From: Acinetobacter baumannii | Lineage (GTDB): Bacteria; Pseudomonadota; Gammaproteobacteria; Pseudomonadales; Moraxellaceae | DNA length: 64,000 nt | Assembly: GCF_009759685.1 (NCBI RefSeq) | Contig: NZ_CP046654.1 | Coordinates: 1,426,001 to 1,490,000 of the forward strand | Direction: 5' to 3' | Part shown: one piece after another, positions 39,203 through 45,882 of the stretch | How the letters are laid out: the number at the start of each line of letters is the position of its first letter | How positions within the stretch are numbered: position 1 is the stretch's first letter | The notes under the pieces: generated by a model | The model's input: only the letters and a program-made list of their open reading frames with translations | Databases searched by the model: none | What the model was told of the DNA's origin: nothing | Made by a program: the position numbers and the translations under genes

Positions 39203-40141
39203 ATGAGGTTTAGAGATAGAAATTTAAAAGATATTGCAGACTGTATTGTGGGTGACAGGCAATATTTTCCTTATAGAAGTAGTTTTTATATTACACAGTT
39301 TTTTGATGAGTGTGATTTACCTTATGTACATGATGGTAGTACTAGATGGTGGTGGACAGCAGAAAGATTAAAGGAATTATTGGAAGAACCTTGTGCAAAA
39401 GACTCTTTACCTGAGAAATTTATCAATCTGCTTAGGATATTAATGTATAAGTCTGATGCAACAGAAGATGATCCTGAAAGAATAAATGCATTAATTGAAT
39501 TGAATAAACCATTAAGTCGGGAGGGATTCGAAGCTTTTTATGGAAACGATAATATTTTATATGTAAGAAATATAAGAACCAATAATTTGATAAAACCAAG
39601 TGAAAATCCACATAGACCATTCACAGAAGATGAGCTAAAGAAAAGAGAATTACTTATAAACTTTTTAGAGCGATGTTCAGAAGATGAGTTAATTGAAAAA
39701 ATTTTATTACCTTTATTTAGAATATTGGGTTTTCAAAGAATTACGGTAGCTGGACATAGAGACAAAGCTTTAGAATATGGGAAAGATATTTGGATGAAAT
39801 TTACGCTGCCCACCCAACATATAATTTATTTTGGGATACAAGTTAAGAAAGGAAAATTAGATTCTTCTGGAATGACTAAAGCAGGGAATCATAATATTGC
39901 TGAAATTTATAACCAAACTACAATGATGTTAGGACATGAGATTTTTGATCCAGAAACAAATAAAAGAGTTTTAGTTGATCATGCTTATATCATTGCAGGT
40001 GGAGAAATTACTAAAGCAGCAAGAAATTGGTTGGGAAATAAACTTGATGCTAATAAGAGAAGTCAAATAATCTTTATGGACAGAGAAGATATTCTAAATT
40101 TATTTACGGTTAACTTAATCGAAGTTCCGCAATTATCTTAG
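39203..40141 (+). CDS. AbiJ-like N-terminus with nuclease-like C-terminus, putative defence protein
   Basis: This 312-residue protein is not confidently assigned. The N-terminal part (FPYRSSFYITQFFDECDLPY, then HDGSTRWWWTAERLKELL, about 22-60) resembles N-terminal domains found in AbiJ-type abortive-infection proteins. The C-terminal part (about 165-290) fits an Mrr-like PD-(D/E)XK restriction fold. LFRILGFQRITVAGH is followed by GKDIW (Asp195) and FGIQVKKGKL (Gln213, Lys215), the D...QxK pattern of that family. It is AT-rich, monocistronic between two terminators and next to a toxin-antitoxin pair, all consistent with phage defence. The target is unknown. Confidence 0.55.
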   Translation: MRFRDRNLKDIADCIVGDRQYFPYRSSFYITQFFDECDLPYVHDGSTRWWWTAERLKELLEEPCAKDSLPEKFINLLRILMYKSDATEDDPERINALIELNKPLSREGFEAFYGNDNILYVRNIRTNNLIKPSENPHRPFTEDELKKRELLINFLERCSEDELIEKILLPLFRILGFQRITVAGHRDKALEYGKDIWMKFTLPTQHIIYFGIQVKKGKLDSSGMTKAGNHNIAEIYNQTTMMLGHEIFDPETNKRVLVDHAYIIAGGEITKAARNWLGNKLDANKRSQIIFMDREDILNLFTVNLIEVPQLS

Positions 40142-40147
40142 ATCAAT

Positions 40148-40345
40148 AAAAAAAGCCCGACATCCTGTCGGGCTTTTTCGTATTTGGTTGCTAGATATGA
40201 CTCCTGTCGTATCTCACGATCCTGATGCATGAACCTATTATTGTTGTTTTATGTTCCGGAACATCCTGTTCCTGTATGAGTTCATATTAGAAAAAAAGCA
40301 GGGGACGGCCAATCCGCTAAATCCCTAAATCTGTGTAAGATAAAT
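40148..40345 (-). ncRNA. Repeated sRNA-like element, copy 1 (candidate CsrA sponge)
   Basis: This is one of three near-identical copies (others at 41330 and 41999). Read on the minus strand it begins near the conserved GCGGATTGGC block, carries five CAGGA motifs and ends in the terminator hairpin GCCCGACAGGATGTCGGGC plus T7. The motifs lie in or beside hairpins: GGAACA-GGA-TGTTCC, GAC-AGGA-GTC and the terminator itself. CAGGA in loops is the hallmark of CsrB/RsmX-type RNAs that titrate CsrA. In the plus direction the same hairpin terminates the preceding gene. Expression is not shown by sequence. This copy is the most diverged of the three. Confidence 0.6.
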
Positions 40346-40399
40346 CGTACAAATAACATTTTTTGCATTTATGCCATCATCATCGGGCGAAATGGACAA

Positions 40400-40427
40400 T
40401 TGACAATCACTCTAACTGGGTTATATT
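40400..40427 (+). promoter_or_regulatory. Strong sigma-70 promoter for the zinc-ribbon gene
   Basis: TTGACA, 16-base spacer, TATATT. It stands 36 bases upstream of the start codon at 40464. Confidence 0.7.
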
Positions 40428-40463
40428 CCTGTTTAATATATATACGATTATAGGAATGTAATC

Positions 40464-40598
40464 ATGGTAACAGCTGGCGAAAAACCCGGAACAGGCTTCT
40501 ATTTCTGTGCTCAGTGCGGACATAGAGTGTTTTTAGAAATTAATACCGACCCTTTACCACCTTGCACAAAATGCTACTGCACGCAATTTAAACGTTAA
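40464..40598 (+). CDS. Small zinc-ribbon protein
   Basis: This 44-residue protein carries CAQCGH (15-20) and CTKCYC (34-39), spaced to form one zinc ribbon, and the phrase LPPCTKC that recurs in small bacterial zinc-ribbon proteins. Its role is unknown; such proteins are usually cytoplasmic. It has its own promoter and terminator. AGGAATG precedes the ATG at a workable distance. It was recognised directly from sequence because it is very short. Confidence 0.75.
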   Translation: MVTAGEKPGTGFYFCAQCGHRVFLEINTDPLPPCTKCYCTQFKR

Positions 40599-40627
40599 GA
40601 ATGAAATAATATTTGCGTTCGCATTTA

Positions 40628-40662
40628 ACAAAAAGCCCTGTCACCCGATGGGGCTTTTTGTT
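40628..40662 (+). terminator. Terminator after the zinc-ribbon gene
   Basis: AACAAAAAGCCC and GGGCTTTTTGTT arms around an 11-base loop, ending in a T-rich tract. Confidence 0.85.
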
Positions 40663-40720
40663 AATTTAAAAATAAGACTTACATAACAAGACCCGTGATG
40701 GGCATTAAAAGGAAACCGTT

Positions 40721-41296
40721 ATGGAAACAATATTGGGTTTATGTATTGGTGTGGGCCTGAGCGCTGCCTGCGGTTTTCGCGTGTTTGTGCCGCTACTGGT
40801 TATGAGCATTGCCACCATGATGGGATGGTTCGAGCCATCAAAAGGCTTTGAATGGTTAGCTCTGCCATCGGTGTGTTTGGCTTTAGGTGTGGCAACGGTG
40901 TGTGAAGTCGCGGCTTACTATATCCCGTGGGTCGATAATGCTTTAGACACAGTCGCAACCCCTGCGGCCATGATCGCGGGTACGTTAGCGACAATGGCGG
41001 TCAGTAGTGGAGAAATGTCTCAGTTTGCCAGTTGGGCAGCAGCCATTATTGTCGGTGGTGGTACGGCTGGCGTAGTGCAAATGAGTACCGTTGCTGCACG
41101 TGGTGTTTCAACTGCAACCACGGGTGGCTTGGGTAATTTTGTCGTTGCGACAGGGGAGTGGATTGGAGCAATCTTACTTTCAGTTTCAGCTATGCTGGTG
41201 CCTGCGCTTGTTGCAATAGTGGTGCTGATTGCGGTTATTTGGGTGGTGCGTTGGATTCGCCATAAAAAGCAAGAACAGGCACATACCCCGCTATAG
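40721..41296 (+). CDS. DUF4126 family membrane protein
   Basis: This 191-residue very hydrophobic protein starts METILGLCIGVGLSAACGFRVFVPLL, the characteristic DUF4126 opening, and has about five to six transmembrane segments. Internal similarity between the segments around 88-108 and 138-160 is visible (small residues and TG/GG motifs). A short basic cytoplasmic tail (RWIRHKKQEQ) ends the protein. Function is unknown. It has higher GC than the neighbouring defence genes and is followed by repeat copy 2. Confidence 0.85.
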   Translation: METILGLCIGVGLSAACGFRVFVPLLVMSIATMMGWFEPSKGFEWLALPSVCLALGVATVCEVAAYYIPWVDNALDTVATPAAMIAGTLATMAVSSGEMSQFASWAAAIIVGGGTAGVVQMSTVAARGVSTATTGGLGNFVVATGEWIGAILLSVSAMLVPALVAIVVLIAVIWVVRWIRHKKQEQAHTPL

Positions 41297-41665
41297 GTGA
41301 GTGTAAATATCATTTTTAAATGACCATAAAAAAAGCCCGACATCCTGTCGGGCTTTCTTGTATTTGGTGATTAGATATGACTCCTGTCGTATCTCACGCT
41401 CCTGGTGCTTGAACGTATTATTGTTGTTTTATGTTCCGGAACATCCTGTTCCTGTATGACTTCATAATAGGAAAAAAGAGGGATGTCGCCAATCCGCAAA
41501 AACCCTAAAAGTTTGTAGGATAAAACGTACATTAGAAAGTGGCTTGTGGAATCTTAATTATTGTAAATATATATTGAATACCCTGTAAAAAGTAGCAGTA
41601 GATTTTTGATAAAAATATGCTCAATATAAAAATGAATAACTCTAAAATTTAGGGAGAACTATCCT
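41297..41665. other. Gene-free stretch holding repeat copy 2
   Basis: Apart from the repeat element this 369-bp stretch is AT-rich and shows no coding frame. GGGAGA at about 41651-41656 is the ribosome binding site of the next gene. Confidence 0.6.
41330..41526 (-). ncRNA. Repeated sRNA-like element, copy 2 (candidate CsrA sponge)
   Basis: This is a near-identical partner of copies 1 and 3. Five CAGGA motifs are read on the minus strand, including GGAACA-GGA-TGTTCC, GACAGGAGTC and the terminal GCCCGACAGGATGTCGGGC plus T7. It is more similar to copy 3 than to copy 1 across the region 41365-41420. Similarity to the others stops at the GTAC near 41530. Confidence 0.6.
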
Positions 41666-41971
41666 ATGAAGAAGGCCTATAAAAATATAGTTTTAAAGTT
41701 TAAAAAACTTAAAAAGCGTGAATTTAAAGAAATGCCTGACTATCTATTAGTTATTTTCGGTGCTTCAGCCTTTTTGATTTCGAGTTATTGGGGATTCGTT
41801 GTAACCGAAGTGACTCCAGACTTTATTAGAGCTGTGAACAAGCAAGCACATATAGATATATTGGGTATCTCAGTCGGAACTATTTTATTAGCTTTGGCCG
41901 CAGAGGTATGGTTTTTTGGTGCAATAGCTTTTCGCTGTAATAATCTTCTTTATGAAAGATGGTTTAAGTAA
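41666..41971 (+). CDS. Small two-helix membrane protein, hypothetical
   Basis: This 101-residue protein has a strongly basic N-terminal 25 residues (KKAYKNIVLKFKKLKKREFK) and two predicted transmembrane helices (about 28-48 and 71-92). No family was recognised. The upstream GGGAGA supports the start. The gene lies between repeat copies 2 and 3 and looks like accessory cargo; small basic membrane proteins in such places can be toxins or effectors, but nothing here proves it. Confidence 0.6.
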   Translation: MKKAYKNIVLKFKKLKKREFKEMPDYLLVIFGASAFLISSYWGFVVTEVTPDFIRAVNKQAHIDILGISVGTILLALAAEVWFFGAIAFRCNNLLYERWFK

Positions 41972-41998
41972 TTATTTAAGCTAGGATAATAAACATAA

Positions 41999-42194
41999 AA
42001 AAAGCCCGACATCCTGTCGGGCTTTTTCGTATTTGGTGATTAGATATGACTCCTGTCGTATCTCACGCTCCTGGTGCTTGAACGTATTATTGTTGTTTTG
42101 TGTTCCGGAACATCCTGTTCCTGTATGACTTCATATTAGGAAAAAAGCAGAGTATCGCCAATCCGCAAAAACCTTAAAAGTTTGTAGGTTAAAA
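41999..42194 (-). ncRNA. Repeated sRNA-like element, copy 3 (candidate CsrA sponge)
   Basis: This is the third copy, with the same five CAGGA motifs on the minus strand and the same T7-flanked terminator. Upstream on the minus strand a TTGTAC lies 17 bases from a weak -10 (TTTAAG), also seen for copy 1. Copy 2 has ATGTAC at the same place, so the promoter is only tentative. Confidence 0.6.
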
Positions 42195-42205
42195 CGTACA
42201 AGCTA

Positions 42206-42550
42206 CTATTCATCTTGGGGTAAAGGCCAAAGAATATCTTTGTTTTGCTTGAATTTTTTGTACCAATATTGGCTTATCAGCGCTTTGTCATCTCTATCGA
42301 AATGATAAACGAATATATCTAAAGCTTCATTTAAGTCGAGGTCATAGCGAAACTTGGCAGTAGCTAAATGATCTTGTATTTCATATAATTGATTAAATAC
42401 AGGCAAAGAATCTTCATAAGTTAATAATTGAATTTGTTGAAGAAGTTCTTTTATTTGATGCTCATACGCATCTAAAATTCTTGCCAGATCAATCCATGCA
42501 TCTCTATATGTGATAAGTCTTTGCTCAAATTCATCCCATGTGTAATTCAT
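42206..42550 (-). CDS. Hypothetical protein, helical
   Basis: This 114-residue acidic, mostly helical protein (MNYTWDEFEQRLITYRDAWI...) has no signal peptide or membrane segment and no recognised motif. The gene ends just upstream of repeat copy 3 on the minus strand, and its start at 42550 has no clear Shine-Dalgarno. It may be real because the frame is long for this AT-rich stretch and has balanced amino-acid use. Confidence 0.6.
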   Translation of the reverse strand: MNYTWDEFEQRLITYRDAWIDLARILDAYEHQIKELLQQIQLLTYEDSLPVFNQLYEIQDHLATAKFRYDLDLNEALDIFVYHFDRDDKALISQYWYKKFKQNKDILWPLPQDE

Positions 42551-42742
42551 TCTAATAAATGTTCAAAAGTTGAATGTAAGCACAGCATAACTTGATTGGT
42601 TATAAAATTGATCTGATTTTTCAAAATGCTAGATCGGCAAATCAAAAAACTTAGGCCTCTGTGTCACAACAGACTTTAATTTTTTGCGCTGATTTAAAGT
42701 ACAACACCATTGCGACACAGAGATAAAGAGCTAAGCCAACGC

Positions 42743-43027
42743 TTAGCCCAGACTACTTTTGTCACACCGCTGCATGGTGCTTAAAAAAGTAGGGGCAAAG
42801 TCCCGTGGGAGAACAGGACTTTGCAAACTGACATGTTCTAGGTGCTGCATAAGCTTCGGGGAATAGGTTTGTTCGAGTCGCTGGTAAATACATTCGCAAC
42901 TGGTCTTGCTATGCCCACTCGACAGGCAAATTTTTTCAAACTCTTGCTGAGTGTGGAGGTTACAGCCTGAAATACCCAAGCTAACTAGAACAAAACTTAA
43001 AGCCAAAAAAGGTTTATAAATTGTCAT
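42743..43027 (-). CDS. Small lipoprotein, hypothetical
   Basis: This 94-residue protein has a lipoprotein signal (LALSFVLVSLGISGC, Cys at about 22) and four further Cys, three of them close together in ICLSSGHSKTSCECIY (about 33-48) and one near the C-terminus. The cysteine pattern suggests a small disulfide-bonded, membrane-attached periplasmic domain. No family name can be given. It is transcribed alone. Confidence 0.7.
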   Translation of the reverse strand: MTIYKPFLALSFVLVSLGISGCNLHTQQEFEKICLSSGHSKTSCECIYQRLEQTYSPKLMQHLEHVSLQSPVLPRDFAPTFLSTMQRCDKSSLG

Positions 43028-43693
43028 ATTATTCTCATAATGATTTGTATCTATGCGTAGAATAAAAATATAATCTGTTTAAAAATTAAAATAATTTTTT
43101 AGGTAATAATTAATCCTCCTATGCATACAGGAAAATAAAATTTTAAAATAAAAAATAATTTATAAATTTAAAAAATAGGGCGTAAAAAACCAAATTTTAA
43201 ATCAATAAAATAGTTAAATAAGAGAGAAAATGAGTTTGAAAAATGGCATAGTCAACTCCTTAAAAATGGAGTTCTACCACCAGATTACCGCGAATTAATT
43301 AGGGTGGTAGAACGAAAGGGGGTTGACAGACTGGACTCGTAGAACCAGCACGCGCGGGGCGTCCCCCTCCCGTCCTACCGCAAAGAAAGGGGACGCAAGG
43401 GTCTAACGAATTATAGTAGAACTACAATTCGCTACGAGTTACGGTCTGTCAAAACCGTCTGGCAATGTAGGCCAGCAACGGAATAATAATCGGTGATTTT
43501 AAATACGTCAATTTAATATTTAAAATATTTTTGATTTAATAATAAAACTAAATAGATTTTAAAATAAAAATTTTATTATTAACTTTTTATTTATATTTGA
43601 TGAGAAAAAATAATAAATATAGAAATATTTTGCCAGTTCCAAAAAAGAACTTGATTGTTAAGATCTATTTTTGTCGTTTTTATAGAGATAAGA
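43028..43693. other. Gene-free, very AT-rich region containing a folded GC-rich element
   Basis: This 666-bp stretch before the ketoacyl synthase has no credible gene. Most is over 75% A+T by eye, but 43271-43481 is GC-rich and self-complementary (described separately). Confidence 0.6.
43271..43481. ncRNA. Multi-stem folded element, possible structured RNA or mobile-element end
   Basis: Five nested or consecutive inverted repeats: GTTCTACCACC/GGTGGTAGAAC (43271-43281, 43303-43313); TTGACAGAC/GTCTGTCAA (43323-43331, 43444-43452); ACTCGTAG/CTACGAGT (43335-43342, 43432-43439); GCGTCCCC/GGGGACGC (43359-43366, 43389-43396); CGAATT/AATTCG (43407-43431). A CTGGC/GCCAG hairpin follows at 43459-43475. 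The long outer stem closes a three-way junction. No protein frame crosses it. Strand and function are unknown. Confidence 0.5.
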
Positions 43694-44920
43694 ATGGAAC
43701 GTGTTGTCATCACAGGTATGGGAATTAATTCTTGTATTGGAAATACATTAGAGAAAGTAACCGAGTCCTTAAAAGCAGGCCGCTCAGGCATTCGCTATAA
43801 CGAAGTCTATGCAAAACTGAACTTTCGAAGTCATGTGAGCGCCACTGCCGAAATGAATTTTGAAAATATTGATCCTGAGCTAAAAAAACACATGGGCGTC
43901 TGCGCGATGTATGCCTATAACTCGGCACTCGATGCGCTACAACATGCCAAGCTTGATGTAACTGACATTGCCAACAACCCAAAATATGGCGTGATTGGGG
44001 GAACAGGCGGCACCTCTACAGCGTCTATCATCGACATGCTGCATACCCTAAAAGAAAAAGGCGCAAGCGAAGTATCACCCGATTTAGCACCACGCTACCT
44101 CACCAGCACCATTAGCTCTAACTTATCACGTGCTTTCAACCTAAAAGGCGTATCTCAATCAGTCGCGAGTGCCTGTGCGACTTCAGCCGATGCAATCGGT
44201 TATGCATATCACCTTATTGCCGCTGGCAAACAAGACCTGATGCTGGCGGGCGGTGGCGAAGAAGACCATTGGTCCCAAACCGCAATATTCGATGCGATGG
44301 GTGCCTTATGTTCTAAATATAACGATGCGCCTGAAACCGCTTCACGCCCATATTCAGTCGATAACGATGGCTTTGTGATTGCTGGCGGCGGTGGCATGGT
44401 GGTTTTGGAGTCTTTAAGCCATGCCCAAAAACGCGGAGCAAAAATTTTAGCAGAAGTGGTTGGGTACGCTGCCAATAGTGACGGTGTCGATATGGTTGCC
44501 CCAAGTGGTGAAGGGGCGACTCGCTGCATCAAACTGGCACTCGCAGAAGCTAAGCAAAATGGTTCAGACACCATCGACTATATCAACACGCATGGTACTT
44601 CAACGCCAGCAGGCGACATTCCTGAACTATTGGCCATAGAGCGAGCTTTTGGTAGTGAAAAAGTACCGCCGCTGAGTTCAACCAAGTCGATGACTGGCCA
44701 TAGTTTGGGGGCCGCAGGGGTACACGAAGCTATTTATTCTATTTTAATGCTGCAAAATAACTTTATTGCGCCGAGTATTAATATTGCCGAACTGCGCGAA
44801 GAAGCTAAAAAGTTCGATATTGTTCAAACAAGCCGAGAAACCGAACTAAAAACAGTTATGAGTAATAGCTTTGGTTTTGGTGGCGTAAATACTTGTCTGG
44901 TTTTTAGAAAATGGGAATGA
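43694..44920 (+). CDS. 3-oxoacyl-ACP synthase (KAS I/II type)
   Basis: This 408-residue condensing enzyme of the FabB/FabF family has the full catalytic triad: Cys in SVASACATSADAIG (about 156-169), His in NTHGTSTPAGD (about 298-308) and His in STKSMTGHSLGAAG (about 328-341), plus the C-terminal NSFGFGGVNTCLVF. The N-terminal MERVVITGMGINSCIG supports the ATG at 43694 over an upstream extension to 43655. It stands alone, away from fab genes, so it is an extra synthase rather than the housekeeping fabF of the fab cluster. Confidence 0.9.
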   Translation: MERVVITGMGINSCIGNTLEKVTESLKAGRSGIRYNEVYAKLNFRSHVSATAEMNFENIDPELKKHMGVCAMYAYNSALDALQHAKLDVTDIANNPKYGVIGGTGGTSTASIIDMLHTLKEKGASEVSPDLAPRYLTSTISSNLSRAFNLKGVSQSVASACATSADAIGYAYHLIAAGKQDLMLAGGGEEDHWSQTAIFDAMGALCSKYNDAPETASRPYSVDNDGFVIAGGGGMVVLESLSHAQKRGAKILAEVVGYAANSDGVDMVAPSGEGATRCIKLALAEAKQNGSDTIDYINTHGTSTPAGDIPELLAIERAFGSEKVPPLSSTKSMTGHSLGAAGVHEAIYSILMLQNNFIAPSINIAELREEAKKFDIVQTSRETELKTVMSNSFGFGGVNTCLVFRKWE

Positions 44921-44929
44921 CTGTCTTAT

Positions 44930-45622
44930 TCAATCTAAACTTTTAAGCATTTCTTTCGCATCCGAATCACCTGCATCGGCAGCTTGTTGGAACCATTTCT
45001 TTGCCAGTTGTAGGTTTTTCGGCGTGCCTTCACCATTTAAATACATCTGGGCCAAGTTGTACTGGGCATCGCTTTCATTATGCTCAGCCGCTTTGGTGTA
45101 CCACTTAAGGGCTTGCTCATCGCTTTGAGCGACGCCGTGACCTTTTTTATATAGATGAGCTAAATTATATTCTGCGGGCGGATAGCCTTGCTCTGCAGCA
45201 CGACTATACCATTCAAAAGCCTGCTCATAATTTTGCGCAGTTCCTTCACCTCTGTCATATAACACCCCTAAGTTATATTGCGCTTTGGCATGGCCCTTAT
45301 CCGCAGCTTTAGCAAAATATTCAAAAGCGCGTTTCATGTCTTTTTCCACGCCTGTACCCGTGAAATACATCATTCCTAAACTATATTTTGCCCCCACGCT
45401 TCCATTTTGGTCAGCAGCAGTTAACCATTTAAAAGCTTGTTCATAGTTTTTAACGACACCTTGTTCACCAGTTAAAAGCATGATGCCAAGATGATATTGC
45501 GCAATCGGTTGTCCTTGCTGTGCACGATATTGAACATCAGCAACACTCGGCTCAGCAAATGCTGAAGAATGAAGCGAAAAAATCATGGTAAATATATAAA
45601 AAGCAGACTTTTTTATTTTCAT
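44930..45622 (-). CDS. Exported Sel1-repeat protein
   Basis: This 230-residue protein has a signal peptide (MKIKKSAFYIFTMIFSLHSSAFA) and five to six consecutive Sel1-like repeats of 36 residues with the pattern A-x-x-x-L-G-x-M/L-Y-x-x-G-x-G-V/T (for example KYSLGMMYFTGTGVEKD, QYNLGVLYDRGEGTAQN, QYNLAQMYLNGEGTPKN). Sel1 repeats form alpha-solenoids that bind proteins. It is convergent with the ketoacyl synthase. Location just upstream of a vgrG gene is suggestive but not proof of a T6SS role. Confidence 0.9.
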   Translation of the reverse strand: MKIKKSAFYIFTMIFSLHSSAFAEPSVADVQYRAQQGQPIAQYHLGIMLLTGEQGVVKNYEQAFKWLTAADQNGSVGAKYSLGMMYFTGTGVEKDMKRAFEYFAKAADKGHAKAQYNLGVLYDRGEGTAQNYEQAFEWYSRAAEQGYPPAEYNLAHLYKKGHGVAQSDEQALKWYTKAAEHNESDAQYNLAQMYLNGEGTPKNLQLAKKWFQQAADAGDSDAKEMLKSLD

Positions 45623-45882
45623 ATCTCATCCTGAATTTTATTAATCTTAAAATTTAATTTCTTGCTATATGTTTGATTTTTATTTAAAAAATTTAATAAT
45701 ACCTCTATGATTTATAGTACTTTAAAATGTTCGACTTTTACGGTTTAAATACCTATTTAATAAGAAATTAACGTAAAACTGCATATTTAGACTAGTTACA
45801 TTTTGAAAATGAGTATAGATAGACAGATTAGTCTTTTTTTAATTAAAATATGGCTTAAATATAAGTTTGATTGATAATAAAA
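45623..45882. other. Divergent intergenic region between the Sel1 gene and vgrG
   Basis: About 260 bp, AT-rich, no gene recognised. It must hold the promoters of both divergent genes. Confidence 0.5.

Noticed and set aside
40148..42194. sRNAs transcribed from the plus strand of the three repeats
   Set aside because: On the plus strand the element ends without a terminator, while the minus strand ends in a hairpin followed by seven T.
40148..42194. CRISPR array
   Set aside because: Only three copies, each about 195 bp and separated by genes, not short repeats with uniform spacers.
43271..43481. Integron attC site
   Set aside because: The expected GTTRRRY/RYYYAAC core boxes in proper spacing were not found and no integrase or cassette array is present, so kept only as an unexplained folded element.
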